Both the position numbers and the translations under genes were made by a program. From contig NZ_JAPFQO010000012.1 of the NCBI RefSeq assembly GCF_026241195.1, positions 62,001 to 126,000 of the forward strand: DNA of 64,000 bases, given 5' to 3'. The stretch is from Pontibacter anaerobius. GTDB taxonomy: Bacteria > Bacteroidota > Bacteroidia > Cytophagales > Hymenobacteraceae. Numbering within the stretch: position 1 is the stretch's first letter; each line of letters opens with the position of its first letter. Below are positions 16,450 through 24,706 of this stretch, in pieces. The notes beneath the pieces were generated by a model. It worked only from the letters and a program-made list of their open reading frames with translations. It made no database searches and had not been told where the DNA came from.

Positions 16450-16630
16450 TCTGGCGCAAGTCTCCAGACTTGTGTCCTATAATGATGTCGAGTTTGTAAC
16501 TCGACTGGCTCGCAGAGCCATACCTTATACTTTGGCTTTACTTGCTGGCTGCTGATTCTTGATTTATACTTCTCCCGCTGTTCCGGACATCCTTGTCCGG
16601 AACCTTCCTGCCGCGGATTTACTAATCCGC
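16450..16630. repeat. Cluster of short palindromes
   Basis: At least five short hairpins follow one another: AAGTCTCCAGACTT, GTCGAGTTTGTAACTCGAC, GGCTCGCAGAGCC, TTCCGGACA.TGTCCGGAA (16581-16602) and GCGGATT.AATCCGC (16613-16630). The last two motifs recur at 27780-27900 and, as GCGGATT types, at 32340-32476 and 34191-34328. This looks like a REP/BIME-type cluster. Confidence 0.6.
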
Positions 16631-16654
16631 ATACTTATACTTACATAGCCGCTG

Positions 16655-16985
16655 CTTTCTTTAACTGGAAACAAGCTATCCTCTCTAGTTACTGCTCATC
16701 CTCAGCCCTACAAGAGGCTCGTTGCACCTCATGCTTTGGCGCCCTCCAGCCCGGGAGGGCTCGTCTTCCCGCATCGCGCTGGGACCTTTTCCTGCCCTCG
16801 TGCCTCGGGCTGCCTTCGCTCCCGCTCGGCACCGGAAAAGCTCCAAAGGCGCTCAACGGAAAGACTGGGATCAGTTTTCGATAGCCATCGCTATACCACT
16901 TGAACCGGACTCCCTCTCCTGTTCTTAGGAGAGGGCTGGGGTGAGGTAAATTCCCCTCTCGGGAGGGGTTAGGGGTGGGTTCATG
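16655..16985. repeat. ~330-bp dispersed repeat, copy 1
   Basis: From the CAAGCTATC motif through CATCGCGCTGGGA, CACCGGAAAA, GGCGCTCAAC, GACTGGGATCAG to GAGGGCTGGGGTGAGG, this stretch matches 47380-47700 in order and spacing (roughly 70-75% by eye). It ends in GGGGTTAGGGGTGGGT, which is also the end of the element at 27738-27990. Short open frames inside are not conserved between copies, so I treat it as non-coding. The 16251-17032 gap otherwise holds only palindromes. Confidence 0.7.
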
Positions 16986-17032
16986 CAGTACCACAACAAC
17001 AGTGCTTCTCCTTTTATAAAAGGTAGCACCCT

Positions 17033-19138
17033 CTATAACTCCACCACAAAAGCCCCCGACTCAGCCACATCAAAGTATGAAACACCGAGCGTGTCGAGCT
17101 GCTGGCGCAGGCGCTGACGGTGCCACGGCGAGTTGGAGCCATCGAGTATAAGCTTATTGAATGTATACTGCTGCAGCTGCTCCGGCTTCAGGCGCACATT
17201 CTGGCGCAACAGGAGGTAATCAACCGCAAAACCGACCTTAGGCTGCATTTTGGGTGGTTTTGAAAGTATAAGCCAGCGCTGCCCCTGCCATACCAGAAGT
17301 TGGTTGCTGTCGGGCAGCAGAACAGTTGGCGCGACAGAAGAATTATGCAGATTTACCAGCTGCGGCTGCTCAACGCCCAACTGCCACAGGTGCGGCTGCA
17401 CGTTGAAAGTATAGTTCTGTGGATTCTGCTGCAGCACTGAGTCAGCCACCAGCATGGCCTGCTGCCCCTGCACCAGCCCAATGCCTGTACTGCCGCGCAC
17501 GCTGTACACTACCAGTTGCCGCTGCTGCCTTTGCTGCACAACTTCCCTAATCTCCTGCACCGAAAGTAGGGCCGCTATGCCTACAGCTATACTCAGGTAG
17601 CGCAGCCTCTTCAGGGCCAGGAAAAGTATGACCGATAACATCAGTAAGTATAATAACCAGGTTTGCCACACACTGATGTCGATGCCGGTGAGTATGGACT
17701 GCGGCCAGCGCTGCAGCCAGAGATTAAACTCGTTCATCCCCCAGATCAGCCAGAAATGCGCTTTAAAAAGTAACTCACTTAAAAAAGGCACCCAGCTGAA
17801 AGCCAGCGCAGCCACCCCCGACCACAGCACAAAAGTGGCCGCCGGCACCACGATGATATTGGCCAGCCAGAAGTAGATCGGGAACTGGTGGAAGTACAGC
17901 AGCCCCAGCGGAAAGGTAGCCAGCTGCGCTGCCAGTGCCACGGTAAAATATGCCCATACTTTGTCCAGCAGCCAGTTATCCACTTCCAGGAGGTTGTATA
18001 GCTGCGGCTGCAGGTACACTATGCCCAGCACCGCCAGAAACGACAGCTGAAAGCCCACCTCAAAGAGGTTATAGGGGTTGCTATACAGCAATACCAGGGC
18101 CGCAAATGCAATGGTATTATAAACAACCGTACGCCGCTGGAGCCCCAGCCCCACCGTTACCAGGCTAAACATCAGCACCGCCCGCAGCACCGACGGCGAG
18201 AGCCCTGTGATAAACGCATACAGCCAGAGCACAGCCAGCACAAGTATGGCCCCAAGCCAGCGCTGCCTTGCAGTGGCCGAAAACCGCGCCAGCACCAGCA
18301 TCAGCACCGTATAGATCAATCCCACATGCAGTCCCGACACTGCCAGCACGTGCATGGTACCCGTATCGGCGTAAGCCTGCCGGATGCTATTGTCCAGCTC
18401 GTCCTTCACGCCAAGTATAAGCGCAGAGGCGATGGCGTACTCCCGCTTCTCCCCCACCCGCTCGCGCAGCATCTCGTCTAACCGCCGGCGCAGCTGTATG
18501 CTATAGTATAAAACAAGGTTTGAAGGTTTGGAAGAGATCTTCTGGTACTGCAGCGGCTGCAGGTAGTGGCGGTGGTGTATATTTTTGTTCGCCAGAAAGG
18601 CTTTGTAGTTGAACTGGTTCGGGTTGAGAGCCGCTGCAACCGGCTGTGGAGCGCCCCTCACCAGCAGCACATCACCGTAACTTAGCTCATAAGCCCTGTC
18701 AGAATCATGGGGCACGGAGAGTTGCACCTTGCCGGTGGCTTGGTGCCAAACTCCGTCTACCTTTACTTGCTGCACCTGCAGTACCGTGCTCTGGTAGCCG
18801 GGCTTCTGCAGCACATAATCCTGCACCATACCTTTGTAGTGGCTAGGTGAGGATTGGAGGTGCGCAATGTGTCGCGGCTGGTTGAGTTCGGTGCGCTGGT
18901 GCGTGGTGGCAAAGCCAAGTGCCATAAACGTAAGCAGCCCAAGTATACCGGCTACATCGCTGGCAAAGGTGTTTTTATACCTGATGCTAAGTATGGCGAC
19001 GGCCAGAAACGAGGCAAAGAAAAAGGCAAGAAGCCAGAGCCCGTGCCCCAGTTCCCTGCCCCACAAAAAGTATAGCACAATACCCGCCACAAAACTGAGC
19101 GTGATGCGCACGAACGGGTATGGCGCCCACCGCAGCAT
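17033..19138 (-). CDS. comEC: ComEC/Rec2-type DNA uptake channel
   Basis: The 701-residue protein has an N-terminal block of three helices, a DUF4131 domain (about 60-215), the Competence domain (about 230-500) with the hallmark HVLAVSGLHVGLIY near residue 262, and about ten membrane segments in all. ComEC carries single-stranded DNA across the inner membrane in natural transformation. The C-terminal ~150 residues follow the last helix, but I see no HxHxDH metal site there, so the nuclease-type beta-lactamase domain of longer ComEC proteins is absent or lost. The start overlaps the stop of the GNAT gene (TGATG). No other competence gene is in the window. Confidence 0.9.
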   Translation of the reverse strand: MLRWAPYPFVRITLSFVAGIVLYFLWGRELGHGLWLLAFFFASFLAVAILSIRYKNTFASDVAGILGLLTFMALGFATTHQRTELNQPRHIAHLQSSPSHYKGMVQDYVLQKPGYQSTVLQVQQVKVDGVWHQATGKVQLSVPHDSDRAYELSYGDVLLVRGAPQPVAAALNPNQFNYKAFLANKNIHHRHYLQPLQYQKISSKPSNLVLYYSIQLRRRLDEMLRERVGEKREYAIASALILGVKDELDNSIRQAYADTGTMHVLAVSGLHVGLIYTVLMLVLARFSATARQRWLGAILVLAVLWLYAFITGLSPSVLRAVLMFSLVTVGLGLQRRTVVYNTIAFAALVLLYSNPYNLFEVGFQLSFLAVLGIVYLQPQLYNLLEVDNWLLDKVWAYFTVALAAQLATFPLGLLYFHQFPIYFWLANIIVVPAATFVLWSGVAALAFSWVPFLSELLFKAHFWLIWGMNEFNLWLQRWPQSILTGIDISVWQTWLLYLLMLSVILFLALKRLRYLSIAVGIAALLSVQEIREVVQQRQQRQLVVYSVRGSTGIGLVQGQQAMLVADSVLQQNPQNYTFNVQPHLWQLGVEQPQLVNLHNSSVAPTVLLPDSNQLLVWQGQRWLILSKPPKMQPKVGFAVDYLLLRQNVRLKPEQLQQYTFNKLILDGSNSPWHRQRLRQQLDTLGVSYFDVAESGAFVVEL

Positions 19139-19566
19139 CAGCCTTTATATACCATTTTATAGTGCTGTATGTCGCACTCTGTAAACATGTCGCCTTCCTC
19201 CGCAAAGCCGTGGCGCTTGTAGAAGTTTACCGCCGGCAGTTGCGCATGCAGGTAGATCTTTTGCCCTGGCTGCTCCGCCTTCACATCCTCCAGCACCAGC
19301 TTCAGCACTTCGGCACCTACACTTTTACTGCGAAACTCCGGCAACACGGCAAATCGCTCCAGCTTTACGCCGGCCTCGGTTTTGCGCCAGCGGGCAGCGC
19401 CACAGGGTACTCCCCCGTAAGTAGCCAGGTAATGCCTGGCCGTAGATTCGTGTGCATCATACTCCGACTCGCGGGGCACCTGCTGCTCCTGCACAAATAC
19501 TTTCTCGCGTATGGCAAAAGCCGCTTTCAGGTCTTCTTCTCTGGCGGCTTGTTTTACCTCGATCAT
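19138..19566 (-). CDS. GNAT family N-acetyltransferase (ElaA/YjcF-like)
   Basis: A 142-residue single GNAT domain. The start MIEVKQAAREEDLKAAFAIREKVFVQEQQVP is typical of the YjcF/ElaA subgroup; ARWRKTEAGVKLERFAVLPEFRSKSVGAEVL (about 60-90) is motif A with the acetyl-CoA loop, here KSVGAE in place of the usual QxxGxG/A; YKRHGFAEEGD near 122 is motif B. It transfers acetyl groups to an unknown amine. It overlaps comEC by one base and is co-transcribed with it. Confidence 0.88.
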   Translation of the reverse strand: MIEVKQAAREEDLKAAFAIREKVFVQEQQVPRESEYDAHESTARHYLATYGGVPCGAARWRKTEAGVKLERFAVLPEFRSKSVGAEVLKLVLEDVKAEQPGQKIYLHAQLPAVNFYKRHGFAEEGDMFTECDIQHYKMVYKG

Positions 19567-19668
19567 GGGGCTTAAGTATAAAAACGTAGAGACGCAACAG
19601 GTTGCGCCTCTACAAATTGTCTAGAAAAGTATAAATCAATATTCCGGTACAGAAAGTTCGGCTGGCAG

Positions 19669-20709
19669 TTATTCTGCCAGCTGCTGCCTTCTGCTGCGGC
19701 CGTTCACCTTTACAGGCGCACCTTCTTCAGTCGCCCTGGCTTCCTCGCGGGCAGCACGGCGTTTCTCCTCCAGCTCGCTGTAGGCGTTCACGATGTCACG
19801 CACCAGGCGGTGACGTACCACGTCCTCGGCGCTCATCTCCACAAAACCGATGCCCTTTACACCACGAAGGATGTTGAGGGCCTCCATCAGGCCGGAGCGT
19901 TGGTTGCGCGGCAGGTCTATCTGCGACCAGTCGCCGTTTACCATCAGCTTGGCGCTAGGTCCCATACGCGTCAGGAACATCTTCATCTGGGCCGGTGTGG
20001 TGTTCTGGGCCTCATCCAGCAGCACAAAGGCATTGTTCAGCGTACGGCCACGCATGTAAGCAAGCGGCGCAATCTCGATAATCTTGTTCTCCTGGTAATA
20101 CTTCAGCTTCTCCACCGGGATCATATCCTCCAGGGCGTCATAGATCGGGCGCAGGTACGGGTCCACCTTATCCTTCATGTCGCCGGGCAGGAAGCCCAGG
20201 CTCTCGCCTGCCTCTACCACGGGTCTGGAGATGATGATCTTCTTGACCTCCTTGTTTTTGAGGGCGCGCACAGCCATCGCCACCGACACATACGTTTTAC
20301 CGGTACCGGCCGGGCCTAGAGCAAACACCAGGTCGTTTTTCTCCACCGCATCCACCAGCTTCTGCTGGTTAGGGGTTTTAGCTTTGATCACGCCGCCCTT
20401 GCTGCCGTACACGATCACGTCTGAAGAAGTTATGATTACCTCTTCTTCGGTTATCGAATCCGTGCCGAGGTATCTATTTACACTGTTATGCGTAATCTTC
20501 CCAAACTTATGATAATGATCTATCAGCGAAGACAGGATTTCGTGAATTTTAGTGATCTCAGGGGTCTGCCCCTGTATCTTTATCTCGTTACCTCTCGAAA
20601 TGATCTTGCTGCTCGGGAATGCCGCAGCAAGCTGTTTGATATTTTGATTCTCTGTCCCCAGGAAATCAATGAGTGAGATATTCTCTAAGGTTATTACTTT
20701 CTCTACCAA
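19669..20709 (-). CDS. phoH: PhoH family ATPase
   Basis: The 346-residue protein has an N-terminal KH-like segment (about 15-90, with IKIQGQTPEITKIHEIL) and a P-loop domain with Walker A GPAGTGKT near 134-141, a conserved ISRPVVEAGESLGFLPGD stretch and Walker B FVLLDEAQNT near 229. Arg-finger-like residues follow in LPRNQRSGL. PhoH proteins are RNA-associated ATPases linked to ribosome or RNA metabolism (YbeZ type). The usual YbeY partner is not next to it here. The last ~35 residues are charged and end in a basic NGRSRRQQ tail. Confidence 0.93.
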   Translation of the reverse strand: MVEKVITLENISLIDFLGTENQNIKQLAAAFPSSKIISRGNEIKIQGQTPEITKIHEILSSLIDHYHKFGKITHNSVNRYLGTDSITEEEVIITSSDVIVYGSKGGVIKAKTPNQQKLVDAVEKNDLVFALGPAGTGKTYVSVAMAVRALKNKEVKKIIISRPVVEAGESLGFLPGDMKDKVDPYLRPIYDALEDMIPVEKLKYYQENKIIEIAPLAYMRGRTLNNAFVLLDEAQNTTPAQMKMFLTRMGPSAKLMVNGDWSQIDLPRNQRSGLMEALNILRGVKGIGFVEMSAEDVVRHRLVRDIVNAYSELEEKRRAAREEARATEEGAPVKVNGRSRRQQLAE

Positions 20710-20806
20710 ATGTTTAGCCTCTTATATAGCTGGTTAGGAATATTTTCTTTAATTTAACTAAATTCAGTATAATTAATACAAATCTACTCAAATTATAGTT
20801 CGTAAT

Positions 20807-21583
20807 ATGGCTGTAATTACGTTTCTCTCGGACTTTGGATATAGAGACCACTATGTGGCCGCCGTTAAAGCCAAAATCCTTTCTCTGGACCCTCAGGTGC
20901 CTGTCGTGGACATTACGCATGCCATTGAGCCCTACAACATAGCGCATGCCGAGTATGTCTTCGGGTCGGTTTACCGGGATTTCCCGGAAGGCACCGTGCA
21001 CATACTTGCTGTGGATACCCACGGTTGTAAACAAGGCAAATACCATGCTACAAAGTATAAAGGGCATTACTTTCTGCTGGCCGACAACGGCTTGCTGTCG
21101 CTGCTGACAGACGGGCAGCCGGAGCTGGTGGTGGAGCTGAAAACCGACACGCCTTACATGCCATCCCCGGCGCGCGACCTGCTGGCACCCGCCGCTGTGT
21201 TCCTGGCCAAAGGGGGCGACATAGATGTGCTCGGCGACCGCACCTCCAACATTAGGCAGCTGTTTAACCGCCAACTGCGCCTCGGCGACCACGCCATCAC
21301 CGGCCACGTGATACACATAGACCGCTACGGCAACCTCATCACCGACATTACCCGCGACAGCGTGGAAACCATTGCGCATGGCCGCACCTTTACCATCCAC
21401 TTCGGCCGCGAAACCATCGGGCGCATTTACCCCAACTACAACCAAGTGGATGACGGCGACTGCTGCTGCACTTACAACAGCGAGGGCCAACTATGCATCG
21501 GTATCAACAAGGGCCACGCTGCCGAACTCCTCGGCCTCGGCTTCGACTCGCAGGTGGATGTACGCTTTTACCCGGGGAATTGA
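20807..21583 (+). CDS. S-adenosyl-L-methionine hydroxide adenosyltransferase (DUF62)
   Basis: The 258-residue protein begins ITFLSDFGYRDHYVAAVKAKIL, the signature of the SAM hydrolase / fluorinase-like fold, with the conserved D near residue 10 and YxxxxKxxI. FPEGTVHILAVD, LLADNGLLS and IDRYGNLITDI follow as in the family. Members split SAM into adenosine and methionine using water (hydroxide), and lack the fluorinase loop. Divergent from phoH over ~95 bases of AT-rich spacer. The cellular purpose of the reaction is not well understood. Confidence 0.93.
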   Translation: MAVITFLSDFGYRDHYVAAVKAKILSLDPQVPVVDITHAIEPYNIAHAEYVFGSVYRDFPEGTVHILAVDTHGCKQGKYHATKYKGHYFLLADNGLLSLLTDGQPELVVELKTDTPYMPSPARDLLAPAAVFLAKGGDIDVLGDRTSNIRQLFNRQLRLGDHAITGHVIHIDRYGNLITDITRDSVETIAHGRTFTIHFGRETIGRIYPNYNQVDDGDCCCTYNSEGQLCIGINKGHAAELLGLGFDSQVDVRFYPGN

Positions 21584-21584
21584 A

Positions 21585-21685
21585 TTCGTTGCTCGTTATT
21601 AGTTATTCGTGTTATATTTGACGGGCTACATGGTAAGGCCAGAGTGCTTTACTACCCAATAATGAATAACAAACAACGAATAACT
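21585..21685. repeat. Imperfect inverted repeat around GTTATTCGT motifs
   Basis: TTCGTTGCTCGTTATTAGTT on the left and the reverse complement of the AATGAATAACAAACAACGAA right arm match at about 20 of 24 positions. It fills the gap before the ABM gene and resembles the arms of the elements at 6447 and 8966 in design though not in sequence. Confidence 0.4.
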
Positions 21686-21976
21686 ATGTTGATTCGCATT
21701 GTCCGGATGACGTTTAAGCCGGAGAAGACGGAGGAGTTTCTGGAGCTCTTCCGTAATTCTAAAGATAAGATTCGCGCCTTTGAGGGCTGCCAGCACGTGG
21801 AGCTGCTGCAGGACCTGAAGCAACCAAACGTATACAGCACCTACAGCCTCTGGGACTCTGAGGAGCACCTGAACGCCTACCGCGGTTCCGAGCTGTTCGG
21901 GCAAGTATGGCCGGCCACTAAAACCCTTTTCGCCGATAAGCCGGAGACTTGGTCGTATACTTCAGTTACCATTTAA
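21686..21976 (+). CDS. Antibiotic biosynthesis monooxygenase (ABM) domain protein
   Basis: From the ATG at 21686 the protein has 96 residues; the earlier in-frame codons lie inside an inverted repeat and are not likely to be translated. MLIRIVRMTFKPEKTEEFLELF opens the ABM ferredoxin-like fold; FEGCQHVELLQD, YSTYSLWDSEEHLNAYRGSELF and a final W follow the family pattern. ABM proteins act as cofactor-free quinone-forming monooxygenases or related dimeric barrels. The function here is not specified by context. Confidence 0.88.
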   Translation: MLIRIVRMTFKPEKTEEFLELFRNSKDKIRAFEGCQHVELLQDLKQPNVYSTYSLWDSEEHLNAYRGSELFGQVWPATKTLFADKPETWSYTSVTI

Positions 21977-22043
21977 CAGCTATCAATTATCAAGGTTAAG
22001 TAAGCTATACTTCTATTTTCAAACAATCCTGGCCCTTTTCCTG

Positions 22044-22051
22044 TACCTTTG
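22044..22051 (+). promoter_or_regulatory. hscB promoter -7 box (TACCTTTG)
   Basis: Exact TAnnTTTG match 47 bases before the hscB ATG. Confidence 0.55.
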
Positions 22052-22097
22052 CTACGTATACCTGATAACTGTTTATTGATAACTGTTAACTGTACCT

Positions 22098-22628
22098 ATG
22101 AACTACTTTGAGTTTTACGATATACCTGAGAGCTTTATTCTTGACGAGAAGGCGCTGAAGAACACCTATTACAAGCTGAGCCGCGAGTATCACCCGGACT
22201 TCTACGCCAACGAGCCGCAGGAGAAGCAGCAGGAGATTCTGCAGCTAAGCACCCAGAATACCAACGCCTACCGCACCCTCTCCGACCCGGACCTGCGCAT
22301 GCAGTATATCCTGAAAGAGCACGGGCTGCTGGAAGAAGGCAAGAACGAGCTGCCCGGCGATTTCCTGATGGAGATGATGGAGCTGAACGAGGAACTGATG
22401 GAGCTGGAGTTCGACTTTGACGCGGCCAAGCTGCACGAAATAGGCGAGAAAAGCAGCGGTGTGATGGCCCAGCTCGACAACGACATTCTGCCGGTTTTGC
22501 AGCGATATCCTGAGTTACACGGAGTTACCAAAGAAGAGGCCCTGCAGGAGATAAAAACATACTATCTGAAGAAAAAATACCTATTGCGCATTCAAGAAAG
22601 TTTATCTAAGTTTGCATCGCGTTCCTGA
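22098..22628 (+). CDS. hscB: Fe-S cluster co-chaperone HscB
   Basis: The 176-residue protein has an N-terminal J-domain (1-75) with the HPD motif at H32-D34, which stimulates the ATPase of an Hsp70 (HscA/DnaK), and a C-terminal three-helix bundle (about 80-170) that binds the scaffold IscU. FYDIPESFILDEKALKNTYYKLSREYHPD is typical. Bacteroidota members keep this length. It stands alone and is directly followed by tRNA-Leu(CAA), 12 bases after its stop, so the two may share a transcript. Confidence 0.92.
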   Translation: MNYFEFYDIPESFILDEKALKNTYYKLSREYHPDFYANEPQEKQQEILQLSTQNTNAYRTLSDPDLRMQYILKEHGLLEEGKNELPGDFLMEMMELNEELMELEFDFDAAKLHEIGEKSSGVMAQLDNDILPVLQRYPELHGVTKEEALQEIKTYYLKKKYLLRIQESLSKFASRS

Positions 22629-22639
22629 CAGAGGAACAT

Positions 22640-22723
22640 GCCTTGGTGGCGGAATTGGTAGACGCGTTGGTCTCAAACACCAATGAGGTAACACTCGTGC
22701 CGGTTCGACTCCGGCCCAAGGTA
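22640..22723 (+). tRNA. tRNA-Leu(CAA)
   Basis: 84-base class II tRNA: acceptor GCCTTGG with CCAAGGT (a G-U first pair), anticodon stem TTGGT/ACCAA with loop CTCAAAC (anticodon CAA, codon UUG), long variable arm, T-loop TTCGACT. The AT-rich island begins right after its terminator. Confidence 0.95.
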
Positions 22724-22738
22724 CATTTAACAACAAAG

Positions 22739-22776
22739 AAGCCCTGTAAATCAAGTATTTACAGGGCTTTTTTGTT
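22739..22776 (+). terminator. Terminator after tRNA-Leu(CAA)
   Basis: Thirteen perfect pairs (AAGCCCTGTAAAT with ATTTACAGGGCTT), five-base loop, then TTTTTGTTTT. Confidence 0.85.
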
Positions 22777-22780
22777 TTCG

Positions 22781-22800
22781 GGGGACGGTGCAGGGGACGG
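22781..22800. repeat. Direct repeat GGGGACGG with 12-bp period (possible att region)
   Basis: GGGGACGG occurs twice, 12 bases apart, right after the tRNA terminator and at the change from medium-GC to AT-rich DNA. The same arrangement follows tRNA-Leu(GAG) at 16297-16320. Confidence 0.45.
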
Positions 22801-22843
22801 AATTCGTTAGTCAAATTACTTAATTTTGAGTAACCTTTATGTG

Positions 22844-23569
22844 CTAAGGTATCAAATCAATTAATTTTCCAACATAGTCAAAGCCACCCCCTATGGCTCT
22901 CTTAAATAATTCCTTTTCTGCTTCTTGATAAACTTTCTTTAGTAGAGGTAAGCTTTTTTGCCTCAATTGTGCAAACAACTTACTAAGCTTTTTAACAGTA
23001 CTTCTCTTTGTAAGATTTGGTAAATCATTCTTTATACTATCAGCTTCTTTTATTAATAGAAGGTTTTCTTTCTCATTTTCCTTTAGAATGTTTATAGTAT
23101 TCAAAAGAAAGTTATGAATCTTAATTTGTGTTTCTAAATTATAGGGCTTGATATCAGCATCCTCATCAACAATTTCGAAATCATCATAAAACTCCTTTTC
23201 ATATTCATCTAGTATTCTTTCTTCTGGAGTAAGGTCAATCGAATTGTATTCTCTAATGAGACCAATCCAGTGGTTCAAAAGTTTTATTACTTCTTCTGCT
23301 GTAGTGTTGGTTTTGTATATATCTAACTTTTGACTGTTTGTTGGATTAAACTGAACTGTATATGTAATCTTATTAACATCTTTTTGTGGGTTAAAAACAG
23401 CAAATTCAAAATCAGAATCTTTTGCGATATCTCTAATAATGATTTCTGTTTCCTCATTTTTGATAACCTCTAAAACATCATCATTCTTGATAGTAACTTT
23501 TCTTACATCTTGAAATAATTTCTTTACATCTTGTAAGAAAAATAGAGGGTATTTTCTTTTATCTATCAT
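22844..23569 (-). CDS. Unrecognised 241-aa protein, AT-rich island
   Basis: No signal peptide or membrane segment. The N-terminal half (1-100) alternates strands and charged turns (VRKVTIKNDDVLEVIK, TEIIIRDIAKDSDFEFAVFNP, ITYTVQFNP). A helix pair with an acidic stretch (EEVIKLLNHWIGLIREY, DEYEKEFYDDFEIVDEDADI) follows, then a long Lys- and Glu-rich helical half (140-225) likely to form a coiled coil, and a Gly-rich end (KRAIGGGFDYVGKLIDLIP). The codons are strongly A/T-biased, unlike flanking genes. I do not recognise the family; accessory genes of this look are common next to tRNA genes. It is last in a minus-strand row of three. Confidence 0.65.
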   Translation of the reverse strand: MIDKRKYPLFFLQDVKKLFQDVRKVTIKNDDVLEVIKNEETEIIIRDIAKDSDFEFAVFNPQKDVNKITYTVQFNPTNSQKLDIYKTNTTAEEVIKLLNHWIGLIREYNSIDLTPEERILDEYEKEFYDDFEIVDEDADIKPYNLETQIKIHNFLLNTINILKENEKENLLLIKEADSIKNDLPNLTKRSTVKKLSKLFAQLRQKSLPLLKKVYQEAEKELFKRAIGGGFDYVGKLIDLIP

Positions 23570-23638
23570 CTATAGTTTTTTCAGACTTACCTAATACCTA
23601 AGCTAACCCTTAATATAAAGCACGTTTTTTTAATTCTT

Positions 23639-24247
23639 CTATCTCAATCCAATAGATAACGGCCCAAACCTGACTAAGCTTTCTCTAGCTATCTCAAGAA
23701 CAATCTTACTAGACGAAGTCAAATCAACCCAATTAATCGGATGTGGCGAACTTATTTTAATATCCTCTTCTTTTAATCTCACATCTGTAGCCGTAACTAA
23801 GATATCAAATGTATAATTATCCTTTCTGTTAAATGGCTTTAGAGTTATATCAAAAGAATTGATTTGATTCTCAAGTGTAGGAAGATCTTTTATTTCTGCT
23901 AAATGGTGTCTGTCAGTTGACTCAGGTCTTATATGAATAAAATTAACGTTCTCTGGACAGGTAATGCCAAATGTAAATGAGGAGTAGTCATGAAGCCCTG
24001 TATTAGCAATTTTTATAGTACCTGTATAAAGTTTCGAGAATTTATATTCCTGTGTTGAACCGGTTAATATCACCTGTGAGTTTAACAGTGTATTTTCAAC
24101 AGAATCATAAAAAGACTTTATTTCTATAGATTTACCAATTGGTTGTACCCTGTTTCTTCTATTGTCAAAGTACTGTTTTATGAATGCTCCGCATGCACCT
24201 CCACCCAGAAAACCAATTATAACTTGAACCCAATTAATTTGCTCCAT
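23639..24247 (-). CDS. Unrecognised membrane-anchored 202-aa protein
   Basis: A single N-terminal membrane segment (about 6-24, WVQVIIGFLGGGACGAFI) is followed by a short basic stretch (DNRRNRVQP). The rest (30-202) is rich in beta strands, e.g. SQVILTGSTQEYKFSKLYTGTIKIANTGL and NYTFDILVTATDVRL, suggesting one or two immunoglobulin-like sandwiches; by the positive-inside rule they face the cytoplasm. Strong A/T codon bias. It starts MEQINWVQVI at 24247. Function unknown. Confidence 0.65.
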   Translation of the reverse strand: MEQINWVQVIIGFLGGGACGAFIKQYFDNRRNRVQPIGKSIEIKSFYDSVENTLLNSQVILTGSTQEYKFSKLYTGTIKIANTGLHDYSSFTFGITCPENVNFIHIRPESTDRHHLAEIKDLPTLENQINSFDITLKPFNRKDNYTFDILVTATDVRLKEEDIKISSPHPINWVDLTSSSKIVLEIARESLVRFGPLSIGLR

Positions 24248-24430
24248 ATAGTATTTATAAACTTTGCTTCCTTAGATCGCTTAATAGCTACTATTGATTC
24301 ATCGTTGTGGCATAACAAATATAGGTGTGACTAATAGCAGCTGTTTGAAAATTGAATTGTTTGATGTGAAATCAATAATATATTAGAAAACAAATATAAA
24401 AAGAAACAGCCGGTTAATACCGGCTGTTAT

Positions 24431-24706
24431 CTAAAATTCTTCTGTTTCAAATATTGCTGAGTATTCGTCACAACTTGGACAATACAGGAAATACTCTACC
24501 AATTCTAACATTCCTGATTCTTTCCAATGTGGCTGCTCCTTTTCGGGCAGCTCCTTATAACTAAACTCATCTCTAGCCCCACCACACTTCCTACAGGGGT
24601 TAGTTTGCAATTTAAACAGCTCATGGATGCACATATGCTGAGCAGCTTTAGGTTTAGGCCTGTTATTCTGGTTACTCTTCTTATTTCTATTTCTTGATAC
24701 TGGCAT
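24431..24706 (-). CDS. Small zinc-ribbon protein, 91 aa
   Basis: The basic N-terminus (SRNRNKKSNQNNRPKPKAAQ) is followed by CRKCGG near residue 38 and CPSC near 76, the four Cys of a probable zinc ribbon. Its first 20 bases overlap the 3' end of the Rep pseudogene at 24687, which suggests that it once followed rep in the same operon and belongs to the same mobile element. Function not recognised; nucleic-acid binding is plausible. Confidence 0.65.
   Translation of the reverse strand: MPVSRNRNKKSNQNNRPKPKAAQHMCIHELFKLQTNPCRKCGGARDEFSYKELPEKEQPHWKESGMLELVEYFLYCPSCDEYSAIFETEEF

Noticed and set aside
16689..16994. 101-codon minus frame
   Set aside because: Lies inside the dispersed repeat and is not conserved in the second copy at 47380-47735.
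20714..21490. 258-codon minus-strand frame
   Set aside because: Antisense of the SAM-hydroxide adenosyltransferase; composition is Val/Ala/His-rich without any motif.
22602..22814. 70-codon minus frame
   Set aside because: Runs across the tRNA-Leu(CAA) gene and its terminator.
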